From: Zoroaster sp. YZ-2022
Lineage: Eukaryota > Echinodermata > Asteroidea > Forcipulatida > Zoroasteridae
Assembly: GCA_029582265.1 (NCBI GenBank)
Contig: CM055823.1
Coordinates: 28,669,228-28,733,227 of the forward strand
DNA length: 64,000 nt
Direction: 5' to 3'
Shown here: piece by piece, positions 22,720 to 34,383 of the stretch
How positions within the stretch are numbered: the stretch's first letter is position 1
Layout of the letters: every line of letters begins with the position of its first letter
Translations under genes and position numbers: made by a program
The notes under the pieces: generated by a model
What the model was told of the DNA's origin: nothing
Databases searched by the model: none
Seen by the model: only the letters and a program-made list of their open reading frames with translations

Positions 22720-24690
22720 AGCAGGAAGGTCGGGGGCGACCAGAAACCGGGCACTTTTGGGGGCTTTAGGCCTACATTAACTGTTTACCCCCCCCCCCCC
22801 CCAAAAAAAACCCACACAAACAAACAAACAACAACAAAAAACAAAAAAAACAACAGCAACAACAACAACAAACAAAACAAAACAAAAAACATTCTGCAGA
22901 AATTTGTCAGCAACCCTTGAAATTATTCACACTTGTAGCTTAATTCTATTGTATTATTTGGGAATGCATTACAATAATATCGTTGTCTGACACCAGTATC
23001 TTCTGATCCAAGTTGAACATTCTTTTGTACAAATTCAAGTAATAACCTCCGTTTCTTTCAGCACTGTACAACTAAATCTACAATTTATATGAAATATTCA
23101 ACAAAAGTCAACCAAACATGGCCCCCATGCAGTGCAAATACGAGTCACTAAACCATTTAATAAAAAATAATAAAAAAATGTTTATGAAATAAATTTTGGT
23201 AAATAAAGTCGAATTTAGACAAATTGCAATAAAATGATAATTTATTTCATACAAATTAGGAAAAGTGGACTTATTAAGTCAAAATACTTTTGAACATTCA
23301 ATTAGACATCGTTTCACAGCAAGAAAATTACAATTTAAAATGTCGACGTGCGGCTGTGAGGCGACGCACGCGGAGACCAGAAACCGGAGAAATTTTTTGG
23401 CCTTACCTAGATTTGATAAAAATGCAAAACATACCATACACAGCCACAATTTCCGTACCCTCGCTTGAACATAAATCAGTCTTTTGATCTTACCAAGACT
23501 CAGTTGTTTAAAACAAATTCCTGGAAATATTATAAATCAGCACTGTTCACTGTGGTCTTTATACACTCCGATCAATGTTGAAGTCATGTTATACACGAAG
23601 TATTCCTAGCGCTATTCAGTCCGTCAGAAGATAGAGGATCAGTGAACGATCCACAACAACACCGTGCACGGCTAGTGTTACGCCATATTGTGGGAAAACC
23701 CATCTCGCAATCACGCACGCGCACAGTAACATCAGGTTAAAGTGCATAAAGGCGCATTATAAACTACAATGGACCTATAATTTATCAAAGTCTTGACAGT
23801 AAACGGGTCTTTTTGTCTACGAACACTCGACAATATTTATAAAAGTGGAAAAACCCATTCACACTATTAACTTCATATAAAAGTGCAAGAGTGCATACGA
23901 TGAATTGAGTGATATATAGGCCTATGCCGTTTTTAAAACATGTTTTAACTAAAGACATTTGAATATTTTGTTTAATTTTTTTTTAAATGAAGAAAATATT
24001 TAAGTAACAATAAAGGTATATAGCCAACGAATTAGATCTGTCAATAGTTAATATTTACAGTATTGACTTCAGGTTAAAGTGCAACAGTGCAGTCACGATG
24101 CATTGAGTGATTATGCTGTCTGTATAACATGTTTTAAGTAAAGACCATTGGATATTTTGTTTTAAAAGCATGAAGTAAATTAGGCCTGGCCAACACATTA
24201 GAATGCCATGGAACGGAAGATGTCGAAGAGAAGGTCACAGTAGATAATAATTAATGCACATAGCCTACTTTCCAAAAATTAAATAACTAAAAACATATAG
24301 GCCGAGTTGATGTTAAGTACAGTTGATGATGTTATATCTTATTTTTTGAATAATGTGTTGTTTGGCTGTGGTTCTAAATACAAATTGTTTGTTTTTTTGT
24401 TCATGTATAGCATATAAGCCTTATTTCATATATTTCCCTATATTTTTTAATGGAAAGACACGAAAGCTATTGGTATTGGCCGTTTTTTCATGCGTGGTGT
24501 ATGCTATGCGGGATGCCATGTGCGCCTTGAATGAAGACTAGGGCTTGTACTGCAGCAGCATCGCGGGTTAAAAGTTCATCGCTTGCATGATAACGACATT
24601 GTGATCATGAATTGTATACATTTCTATTTGTGCTGTCTGCATGCTATAAACCTCTATGGCTTTGTGATATTTCAGTGATTATAAGCATGG
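22720..24690. other. No gene recognised; transposon debris
   Basis: Contains poly-C and CAA-rich simple sequence at about 22788-22890 and pieces of the AGGCC/CCAGAAACCGG MITE family at about 22728 and 23360-23400. Two diverged halves repeat GCAC/ATTGAGTGAT and ACATGTTTTAA motifs near 23880-23960 and 24070-24160. Open frames here are short and lack exon features. Confidence 0.5.
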
Positions 24691-24695
24691 CTACT

Positions 24696-24832
24696 TAAAG
24701 GGACATTATCATAGCGATCAGAGCAGATGAACACATTGACTGAAAATTACCGGTCCATTTATGCAGCAGCAACAGTAACATGACCTTATCATGTGGAGAT
24801 ATAGTGACGATATGGTCCCTAATATAATTCAG
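24696..24832. mobile_element. Truncated TTAA-type MITE copy
   Basis: It begins TTAAAGGGACATTATCATAGCGATCAG and ends AGTGACGATATGGTCCCTAA. Related to 21901-22113 but shorter. Mirrored at about 45775-45903. Confidence 0.65.
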
Positions 24833-24839
24833 ATGAACT

Positions 24840-26460
24840 CGATGTTTTTGACTTTTCGCACCGTGCATGAGCCGTTGAGGGCATATTTTGTTAGACCACT
24901 GTGGGCGAAAGGGCAGCGATAGTCCGTCACGATTGGCGTATTTTGAAGCTGATATGCGTGTGTACGCGCAGAATATCTCCAGCGATCATCGGCTGCTATG
25001 GTAGAAGTACCAGCGCGCGTTTAGTACCGTAACATACGCACATCATAAAATCAACCTGTAAAAGGTTTGTTTTGCCAATTCCAAGATTATTCCTTATACT
25101 CTCTCCCTAGCCCTCCCACCTATGGAAAAGTTTCATGTAAAAAGTCTCAAATAATCAACGCGCTGTAAAACGTGTGTGCACACACACAACGTGTGGGTAT
25201 GTGTGCACGCGCGCGCGCGCTTGAGGGTCAAAGACGTGCAGTCGATCTGTCAGTGCAGTTGCGTGCGCGTGGTCCGTCCATAGTGCGCCGTTTGATGATT
25301 TCACTGTTTTGTTCAGTCCGACGAAAATATTTAACCAATCACAGCTAATTTAACACACAACATAAACGAATATATAGAGCGGGAAATAACGGAAACCCCA
25401 CCTGCGTACGTTATGTAGTTAACGAATGAGGGCGTCTTTTATGTAGCTGTCACAAGTCAGTGCGTGCAAGCCACATACTTCTGGTCCAAAAACGATGCGT
25501 TTTTGGTTTATACTTGAGATAAGTATTTTGCAGGACCGTCCGACAAATTTGTGTGACGATTTTCAATAAAATAAGGGTCATTTGAAGACAAACAAATAAA
25601 GATCGGAATGCCGAGTTCCCCGTTGTTGTACATATTTTTTACTTCCCGTGGCAATCGTTTTTCGGCGAAATACTGATATTGGAACTGTGCTGAAAAGTGC
25701 GTGTTGAAGAGTCGGGCGCAAAATAGACTACTTTTCCATATGAGTGTACAGCTACGAGCTATCGTAACCTTTTCAGATGTTTTTTCAAACAAAATATCAA
25801 CCTCTCAGTCCCCTAATGCACATGTCCCCATTTATACTCATGACTGAGAGAAGAGAACTTGAGCAATTACAGTAAATTGCCTTTTCGTAGCCTTTAGTGG
25901 GTCTTTTTCAGTAACAATCCGTTCTGAGGACGCTGAATTATTCATAAACCTCCAGCAAAATGAATAATGTATGCAAATCACCGCGTAAGCAAAATGATTG
26001 GCTCGTCTATATTTAAATAAGTGATACCATAACAAACTAGTTACCTAATGCATTATGTATTAACATTTCTCTACTAAGTCAGACTGGTAAAGGCCATCGG
26101 AGTTTCCGATAGTCGCGGGCGTTGTCTTTTTTTTCGTGCAGTGTGTTCGAAGAGAGGATAAGCATAGCTTAATAACATGAATCAGTTTTGCCAATGTTGT
26201 ATTTTCACTTAAAAATATATTTGAAAGGTTAGATCTTCCAGGACATACATATATGACCCAAAGATAATTATATATAGCTATAAATGAATACGCAAAGACA
26301 TATGGCCTATCTTAATTCAGAACGTGAATTCGAAACAAGGAAATTCGAAAAGCAAAATTTTAACTTTCATTCCTCTGTAGTTCTGTTGGAAGAGAAACGG
26401 TCTTCAGTCTTCACCGATGTTCACTGTGAGTCCTGCAAGGTAACCTGGTGTTGAAATCAA
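24840..26460. other. Intergenic between genes A and B, no gene recognised
   Basis: Includes a CpG and alternating GC patch near 25190-25275 (GCGCGCGCGCGC) and an unassigned 94-codon frame at 25508-25792 (- strand) that is intact in both arms but has no family features I recognise. As the 5' flank of gene B it may hold the promoter; no TATA box or other site can be assigned. Confidence 0.4.
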
Positions 26461-26465
26461 GAAAC

Positions 26466-26520
26466 ATGGATGTGGTGTTTATTTTAATGATGTCTACTCT
26501 GGGTTTGCAATTTTCAAAAG
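26466..26520 (+). CDS. Gene B signal-peptide exon
   Basis: ATG followed by a hydrophobic leader, 55 bases, donor G|GTAAGACT, phase 1. Mirror copy at 44092-44146. Confidence 0.7.
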
Positions 26521-28745
26521 GTAAGACTTTGTTTTAATAATAATTAAATATAAGTTTTATAATTAAATACGTTTTCCCAATATTAAGATTTTATTCGATA
26601 AAAAAATTGTGCGTTAGGCCTTTGCATCATTAAATATAGTTACTATCAAACAATCGATGCCAGATTCATAGGTTATAATGTTAATGGCAATATACCTCCT
26701 TTTTGGGGCTAATATTAATAGTACAATATCGTCACGATCTACCGTTGGGCATGGAATCGGAGTGCTAGTTTAAGATTAACTCAGTGACTGAAAACAATAC
26801 CCCACATAGGTCATATTAGCGTTGATGCTGCACACAATGCGCCAGTAATTTTCAGTCACTGTGTTCATCTTAAACCAGGACACTGATTCCATGCCCTGTT
26901 GAAAGGTTTGCTCTGATCGTGACGATACTGTCTCTTTAATAATAAAGGTCCAAATTAGCGGTGAATGAAACATTAATTAATGACAAGACATTCCCAATCA
27001 TAAAATACGTTGGAAGACGAGAAATAATTTTACCAAATTGACTAAAGTTAAAGCACCAAAGACCGTAGGATTTAAAGGGATGTTTGATATCACCATCATG
27101 GTTTTTTTTGTATTTTTTTAAATATATATTTATCCTCTCTTCCAAGGTGAAGCAACTTATCCAAATCTTATGATATATCCACCACACAACCATACAGCTG
27201 CTGTCGGTACCAACGTAACTTTAACTTGTGAGGTGTCAGTCAACGACAATAATACGATTGTGAGATGGGAGTTCGGGATGAAAACCCCATGCCCATCAGG
27301 GCGCTGCAATTTCTCAGGATTGCCCCATTCCAGTTACAAATGCAACTGTACCTTTCCGGTTGAGATATCATCGGAAGGCACATATAAGTGTGTCTTGTAC
27401 ACAGTAAATTCCGTCAAAGAAGGGAAGGTAAAGTTATATGTTGTAGGTAAGTGGAATTTCATTGCTATGTTTTTATTTTACCAATCACAGAAATTTCAAA
27501 TTAGGAATCGAACAAAGAAAATCAGCGCTTCATGATTTTAAGTAAGACTAATTGCGGTGACACCATGTGGAATCTCAATTGAGTAGTAATTAGTTCTGAA
27601 AAGAACTGGAGGTACAACTCGACGTTTCGATCAGTATGCTCTGATCGTCCTCAGGAGAATGATTTTAATTGACGAGAGAGGGTGATCATGGCTTCTGGTT
27701 TCACTGGTCTACATGGTTGGGCAATCATCGGATGTTACAATTAACTGATGCAACTGATTTATTTTAAAGAATCGTTGGATACCATTGTCAATAGTGATAT
27801 AATAAAATATGTAAATATAACAGGTATTTGTGATATAATTCTACATTTAAGATCCAAGACACTTCTGAAGCTCAGTCCGCTCCGTACACAGTGTAGCCCT
27901 TTAGCGTTACAATTATTTGCACTTAGTATTCATGCTCAGGCCATTTCGCGGCGCATTAGTAAATTAATGCTTTCTTAGTGAAGACATACTGATCAAAACG
28001 TCGAGTTGTAACCAACTGATTCTTTTCAGAACCACTCACTACTAAAGATAATGTTTACATGGTGTCACTTCAAACGGTCTTTAATAAATACTTTTCACCA
28101 TGCAATTAAGCTGAACGTCTTAATACACTGTAAAAATGGTGTTTAGAATTTAAATACACGCATAATAAACGCGTTTAGGAATGCGTTTAAATGCTAGACG
28201 GCCATCCTCTGTACATGTCACAAAGCTAAACGTGCTTAGCCTTTTGAACACCTGTTTTAGGCTAAACATGTGAGTACAAGCTAAGTGTTTAGAGATGATG
28301 TATACATTCTAAACACCATTTTACAGTGTATGCTTAGTAAGACTTTAGCTATAATATTATTTTTCTGTTCCTTAAACAGCCCCGGACCCGACCATGGACC
28401 TGCTGGATCCATGTACAGGAAAACAGATCAACAGTGATTCGGGAACAATCTGTGTACGGTCGACAGCTAAAAAACGAGTCTTCGTGTGCACAGTTCGAAA
28501 CATCGAATATGGCGCCTGGAAAATTACTTGGATCATTGGGGACAAGATAGTGAACAACGTATCCATGATAATGACTAACGTCACTCACCTAGGTACAAGT
28601 GGACTTGTCGATATCAGTAGCAGTTTGGATGTGTCTCCCTGGGCGATGGAAAATCTGGATCGAGTGATGAACCTAACCTGCCAAGCTACTGGTTACGAGG
28701 ATGTTGACCCTATGAACGTGACAGTTCGGCTTAAGTTTTGTTACG
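26466..28745 (+). CDS. Gene B, left-arm copy: Ig receptor, 5' part
   Basis: Exons: signal peptide 26466-26520 (MDVVFILMMSTLGLQFSK), Ig1 27147-27446, Ig2 28380-28745; phase 1 throughout. Ig1 has VTLTCEVSV as first Cys and SEGTYKCVL as second, plus an extra Cys pair (CPSGRC...YKCNC) in the middle and several N-x-S/T sites. Ig2 has VFVCTVRN, WKITWIIG and MNLTCQATGY and ends in LKFCYG. No membrane exon follows before the gap. In the other arm the sequence continues to gene C, whose Ig and membrane exons are phase-compatible. Open in both Ig exons here, unlike the right copy. Predicted surface or secreted Ig protein; function unknown. Confidence 0.7.
26718..26935. mobile_element. TTAA-type MITE in gene B intron 1
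   Basis: Palindromic, with ATATCGTCACGATC at one end and GATCGTGACGATACTGTCTC at the other, TTAA following. Mirrored at about 43676-43894. Confidence 0.75.
27147..27446 (+). CDS. Gene B Ig1 exon
   Basis: Acceptor CTCTTCCAAG and donor GTAAGTGG; exactly 100 codons; phase 1. Ig signatures: LTCEVSV, VRWEFG and GTYKCV. The right copy lacks one A of AAA at the YKC position and is frameshifted. Confidence 0.78.
27541..28075. mobile_element. Palindromic element with ACGTTTCGATCAG motif (Penelope-like)
   Basis: The left end TGACACCATGTGGAATC...AGTTCTGAAAAGAACT...CAACTCGACGTTTCGATCAGTATG is repeated in inverse orientation near 27985-28075. Further copies: 34588-34782, and partial copies at 32562-32645 and 37975-38060. 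Mirrored at about 42545-43075. Confidence 0.65.
28124..28329. mobile_element. CACTG-type palindromic MITE
   Basis: Ends CACTGTAAAAATGGTGTTTAGAAT and ATTCTAAACACCATTTTACAGTG, flanked by TA on each side. Mirrored at 42292-42494. Confidence 0.8.
28380..28745 (+). CDS. Gene B Ig2 exon
   Basis: Acceptor CTTAAACAG and donor GTAAGAAA; exactly 122 codons; phase 1. A constant-type Ig with WKITW and NLTCQATGY. Several homopolymer indels break the right-arm copy. Confidence 0.75.
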
Positions 28746-28823
28746 GTAAGAAAAATAGTGTTTCGTAATAAGTATGGTGTTCTAAAAAGGACACATGCAC
28801 ATTGCAAGAAGAGTGTGTAAGCG

Positions 28824-29055
28824 TCGCATTAGAAGTGTTGTCGCGTCGTACTAGAAGTGTAGTCGCGTCGCACTAGAAGTGTGTCGCGTCGCACTAGAAG
28901 TGTAGTCGCGTCGCACTAGAAGTGTGTCGCGTCGCACTAGAAGTGTAGTCGCGTCGCACTAGAAGTGTTGTCGCGTCGCACTAGAAGTGTAGTCGCGTCG
29001 CACTAGAAGTGTGTCGCGTCGCACTAGAAGTGTAGTCGCGTCGCACTAGAAGTGT
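28824..29055. repeat. About 22-bp minisatellite
   Basis: About eleven units of GTCGCGTCGCACTAGAAGTGT plus a variable A/T spacer. Very CpG-rich compared with its surroundings. It starts right after the gene B Ig2 donor. Mirrored at about 41573-41808 with a slightly different unit order. Confidence 0.95.
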
Positions 29056-30067
29056 TCACATTGAAGTTTTTCTGGTATGAAGAGCCGTATGTGACTAAAT
29101 TTCGACTAATTAATATATAAGACTGAAATAAATGTAAAGCCATATAATTATTTACTAGCAAAACCAATTATACAAAAGCGGCAACCAGACTGGTTGGCAG
29201 CTAGCATGCATACGGTACTAAACATGAATTTTGGGATTTATATTCCTTTAAAAAAGTCCTCCACAGCCCATACATTATTATTATACAGAAAGGTTTTGTT
29301 TTTGAATTAGTGTTGTAGTTAACAAAAAATGTTTACAACCGTAAACCTAGTCTCGATCCCGATACTCCCTACATGGAAGGTGAGCTCCAATTTGTTGGTG
29401 AATTAATTACAAAGGGACCTTAATAAAATTGTATTTATAAAATAATATAAATTCTTTAATGCAGAAAAATATTGCACAGGCCTGTTGGGTTCACTCGTCC
29501 CCACCAACCAGGTCCTCAGCAAGCGGGGTGGGCGATTTCTTTCTGCCAACTAAAATTACCATCCCGTGATATTTCAGCCAGTGATAAGTTATGTTTTATA
29601 CATATTCGTGGCTTATTCCATCAGTCCCAAAACACTTCTGGCTAGCCTTACATATTAATGAGCTACAATACCAAACCAAAGTCCCTAGGCAGACCAAAGG
29701 TCTCTGCCAGAATGTAAACAAACCCACCGAAGGCCATACCTTGGCTGATGATAAGAAGTGACACTGTACTATGGCATGAATAGACTGTTCGTTTGTGAAT
29801 TTAATAATATAACGACCAGTATAGTACTAACACAATTAATATGGAAACTAAGAAAATTGCAAAACTGGAGGCATAAGTCTAGATGGTCTTCATCTGGAAT
29901 ACCTGTAACCAGTAATACAGTGAATTTGTGGTTTCTAATTCTCACAGTGACTGAACAATGGTGGGCTATAAATTTACAAATAACTCGGAAACATTACAAG
30001 GTTTACAACAAAATTATAAGTGGAAACGAGATAAATAATAAAACATTCAGTCATTCAGTAGATTACA

Positions 30068-31107
30068 ATAAAAGTGGCAATGGTACATCATCAAACTTAG
30101 TAGAATCAATTCTGTTTCTAATATTAACAATTTTGTCAGCAAAGTATTTGCTAAACTGATCACTCAGATCTTTAGATGAGTCCATGTAAGGAAGAGCTGG
30201 AACATTTCTATTAAGTAAAGTATTGACAGTTTTAAAAACTGTTTTAGTGTCTGCAGTGGATAGTTGTTTTGTGTAATATCTTGATTTTTCTTTCTGAACA
30301 AGATGAGAAAATCATGAATACTATCAAGATAAAGCTGGTGGTCATTAGGATCGCCAGACTTCTTCCATTTGCGTTCGAGCATCCGATGTTTGCGTCTCGC
30401 AAGATGAATTTCATTGGAGTACCAGGCCGGTTGTGATTTGAATTTGTGTGTACGAGTAGTAACAGGGCAGTGATTATCAAGAACAGAAATAATGGTCATA
30501 TTATTATAAAATGACACCTGAAGATCAAGGCTGCTTTCATAAGGAAAAACATGAAATGCAATTTCAAGATCTTTAGCAAAGGTTTCAGTGATGCTGCGAT
30601 AGTTCCTTGAGTTTGAAGTGATCATTTTGCTGTCGGGTTTAGAGAAATTAATGGAGCAATCAACAATAAAGTGATCCGAGTTCAGAATATTAGAGACTCT
30701 ACTCTCAACAATAAGGCCGCAGCGGCGTAGCCAGGGGGGGGACCTGGGGGAGCACGTGCCCCCACAAATTTCCAGTGCCCCCACAGGTGCCCCCAACCGA
30801 ACAATCCTCATAGTGCCCCAAAAACAGAAAAGAAAAGGGAAAAAACCCATACCCCTGGGCCCCCCCACTGAAAAGCAATGCCCCCCCCCCCCTGTGCCCC
30901 CCCACTGAAAAAGTCCTAGCTACGCCGCTGTAAGGCCGTCATCAGGGCGCGAGATGAGAAGATCAAGAGTGTGCCCATGTTGGTGGGTTGGTCCAGTAAT
31001 GTGTTGTTGTAGTCCAGCTTCAAAAAGAGATGTTAGGAAATGAGATACATCTGCCTTACTAGGCAAGTCCACATGGATGTTAAAATCTCCTAACAAAAGA
31101 AGTTTAC
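30068..31107 (-). pseudogene. LINE (non-LTR retrotransposon) ORF2 fragment
   Basis: On the - strand the first part encodes the end of an endonuclease domain (LLGDFNIHVDSPSKADVSHF, then HTLDLLISRPDD). After the MITE insertion it continues as SDHFIVDCSINF and the linker toward the reverse transcriptase (PAWYSNEIHLARRKHRMLER). The RT itself is missing. Frameshifts and the insertion make it dead. Mirror: 39526-40571 on the + strand. Confidence 0.75.
30720..30930. mobile_element. hAT-type MITE (CAGCGGCGTAG family), left copy
   Basis: 8-bp duplication TAAGGCCG at 30712-30719 and 30931-30938. Ends CAGCGGCGTAGC and GCTACGCCGCTG. The interior is G- or C-rich with poly-C runs. Mirror at 39693-39913; a diverged copy lies at about 37545-37730. 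Confidence 0.88.
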
Positions 31108-32671
31108 TAGAAGTTTACTCAAACCTTGAGTCTATTCATTGTATGGTGACACAAGTCAAAGTTACACTGAAAAATTGGAACTTGGTCAGACTTACTGACC
31201 TGTGAATGTCTACCCACTAAGAATTTTATTTTAGTAAAATATATTTCTTTTCTGTAAGGATAATGTATTATTTTGTTGATGCATAACTCCAGCCTATATG
31301 AAAGCTTCAGCAATAGTGAAAAAAAATTCAGGTTGTTTATTATGTGAAATGTTTGTCTCATAAACTTTAAAAAATCATTTAAAAAAATAGTTATACTGAA
31401 ATTATAGACAAAAAGGCTTCAAAAGAAACATTTGATGAATGATGTATTCCATAACATATATAAATGTGTTCCTGCCTATAGTTAATACAGTTAGTTGTGT
31501 AACAAATTTGATTATCTCAAAATACAACTTGTGGGACATAATTATTTGGGACAGTGTTGTACATGTACACAATATTCCTTTAAATTAACAGTAGGCCTGG
31601 TTGATTATTGAAAACAAGTTTTTATAAAAATACAATCATCTGTTTGTGTCCTTTTTGCTTTTAATTATCTGTCATCTAGCGCCCCCCCCCATATATTAAT
31701 TACATTATTGTGTGACCATGAATTTAGGGTAAGGTTCTGCTTTAAAATAGTTTGTTGTGAAAAGAGGCATCAGTATATAAAACATACAAATGTTGCTGAC
31801 TGAAAATTTATTTTGGACCTTTGCTCTAGTACCTTTGATTTGTCGACTGAGAACAATTATTGGGGTGTCACACCCCATACCCACTGACCCCGCTCACTAC
31901 GGCCCTGGGCAGTGGGGACGAGTGAACCCTGTAGGCCTGCGCAATATTTTTCTGAACAATTTATATTATTTTATAAATACAATTTTACAAAGGTTCTTCT
32001 GTACTTAATTCACCGCCAAATTCGAGTGGCATGGTAGTCTTGTGGTTTAGAATGCTCACCTTCCATGTAGGTAGTTGGGATCGAGACTAGGTTTAGGTTG
32101 TAAATATTTGTAACATGATTAGCAACATTTTTGTTAACTACAACACTAATTCAGAAACAAAACCTTTCTTTAAAACAATAATGTATGGGCTGTGGAGGAC
32201 TTTTTTAAAGGAATATAAATCCCAAAATTCATGTTTAGTACCGTATGCATGCTAGCTGCCAACCAGTCTGGTTGCCGCTTTTGTATAATTGGTTTTTCTA
32301 GTAAATATATGGATTTACATTTATTTTAGTCGTATATATTTAATTAGTCGAAATTTAGTCACATACGGCTCTTCGTCGGAGGGTTGGAAAGGTAAGCATT
32401 CAGTAATCTTCCATTCTGCTTTGTTTCACTTCATGTGAATAAAGATATAAATATAACACATGTCAAAGTTTCAGTTCGTTACTTTGTGTCGTTAAAGAGA
32501 ATTAATAGAAAATATGTGAATTCACAAAATGTTGTTCGGCAAACACAAAATTCGTAAGTATTAAGACTAATTGCGGTGACACCATGTGAAATTCTCTATT
32601 GAGTAGTAATTAGATTACGAACTTCTTAATCAATATGACGTGGATTTTGATCTAATTCGTTATCAAAATTT

Positions 32672-33171
32672 NNNNNNNNNNNNNNNNNNNNNNNNNNNNN
32701 NNNNNNNNNNNNNNNNNNNNNNNNNNNNNNNNNNNNNNNNNNNNNNNNNNNNNNNNNNNNNNNNNNNNNNNNNNNNNNNNNNNNNNNNNNNNNNNNNNNN
32801 NNNNNNNNNNNNNNNNNNNNNNNNNNNNNNNNNNNNNNNNNNNNNNNNNNNNNNNNNNNNNNNNNNNNNNNNNNNNNNNNNNNNNNNNNNNNNNNNNNNN
32901 NNNNNNNNNNNNNNNNNNNNNNNNNNNNNNNNNNNNNNNNNNNNNNNNNNNNNNNNNNNNNNNNNNNNNNNNNNNNNNNNNNNNNNNNNNNNNNNNNNNN
33001 NNNNNNNNNNNNNNNNNNNNNNNNNNNNNNNNNNNNNNNNNNNNNNNNNNNNNNNNNNNNNNNNNNNNNNNNNNNNNNNNNNNNNNNNNNNNNNNNNNNN
33101 NNNNNNNNNNNNNNNNNNNNNNNNNNNNNNNNNNNNNNNNNNNNNNNNNNNNNNNNNNNNNNNNNNNNNNN
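32672..33171. other. Assembly gap of 500 N
   Basis: Exactly 500 consecutive N, a typical placeholder size. It lies between the end of the left arm and the single-copy centre, close to the axis of the inverted repeat. The true distance and orientation across it cannot be judged from the sequence. Confidence 0.99.
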
Positions 33172-33317
33172 AATCATTTATACAGAAATTCTAGCTCATT
33201 TTCACATTAAAAAAATGTAGGCTATAGACTATGTGACTTGTTTACACTTTGTGTGACCTTTGGAGTGCTAGGATGATTTCCCACCGGGCAAAAGTGTGTG
33301 TAACGTTTATATGTGGA

Positions 33318-33797
<480 letters not shown>

Positions 33798-34383
33798 GCA
33801 GAGTTTGTACATTTTCTCAACATAAAATCAAGAATTTTTTTAATTTTCAGATGAAAGATTTGAGATGTAATGTGAGTGCCTTAAAATAACTCCAATTAAG
33901 ATTTTTTTTTCTGCTGATATGTGACCCGCTCTGGCGAAACCCGGAACTTCTCGGCATTTATCATAATGCGTAACAGCCATGAAAATGTCAAAACCTTATC
34001 CTAGGGACCAGTTTTCAGTGTGTCACCAGCACTTTCTCTAAATTTTGATAGAAAAAGAAAAATCCTGAAACGTTGTTGGGAACATTCTTAATTTTCACGA
34101 TAAATTTGGGAGGTCACTTTTGAAAATTGGGTCCAAGTTTAGGGTTTTGCCAGAGCCAGTCACATTTCTTAAAATATCAGATTTCATCGTTTCTTGTCAT
34201 AGACCAGGGTACATTTTGTGTCCGGCGCAGTTTGACCTTTTCTGGCTTTTTTTGTAAACATGTGATGTCACATTGTCTACACCTTGACAAATCTAGTTGT
34301 TAAAATGACACAAGTGGTATAAAATTTATTCTTCCATAATGGGCTGACAAAATAAAACACCACTGATGTATAGTTTTTAACAC

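Larger units (their letters stand above)
29079..32374. mobile_element. Long-TIR element with nested LINE and hAT MITE (left copy)
   Basis: Inverted ends of roughly 450 bp (29079-29530 and 31890-32374) starting GAAGAGCCGTATGTGACTAAATTTCG. The interior holds a LINE fragment at 30068-31107 and, inside that, a 211-bp hAT MITE. No transposase is recognised. Mirrored at 38254-41546. Confidence 0.8.
6688..32671. repeat. Left arm of giant inverted repeat
   Basis: This 26-kb stretch is the reverse complement of 37952-64000. Seen directly: the piggyBac element, the SET-domain element, the receptor exons, the minisatellites and the MITEs appear in mirrored order. Coordinate sums of paired features stay near 70590-70630, reaching about 70690 at the outer edge. 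Long stretches are identical, for example a 119-codon open stretch at 14137-14496 against 56092-56451. Differences are mostly 1-2 base indels in homopolymers or short repeats. The arm stops exactly at the N block. The outer limit is not fixed, because the partner arm runs off the window. Confidence 0.95.

Noticed and set aside
25508..25792. 94-codon frame on the - strand, conserved at 44815-45099
   Set aside because: No splice context, signal or family motif. Conservation between arms is expected for any sequence here, so it was not called a gene.
28824..29055. Possible CRISPR-like array
   Set aside because: Units are directly tandem without unique spacers, in animal DNA. It is a minisatellite.
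29758..30159. 133-codon frame on the + strand
   Set aside because: It overlaps transposon sequence, partly antisense to the LINE fragment, and has no coding features.
32626..33194. Open frames spanning the N block
   Set aside because: They consist of undetermined bases and have no coding evidence.
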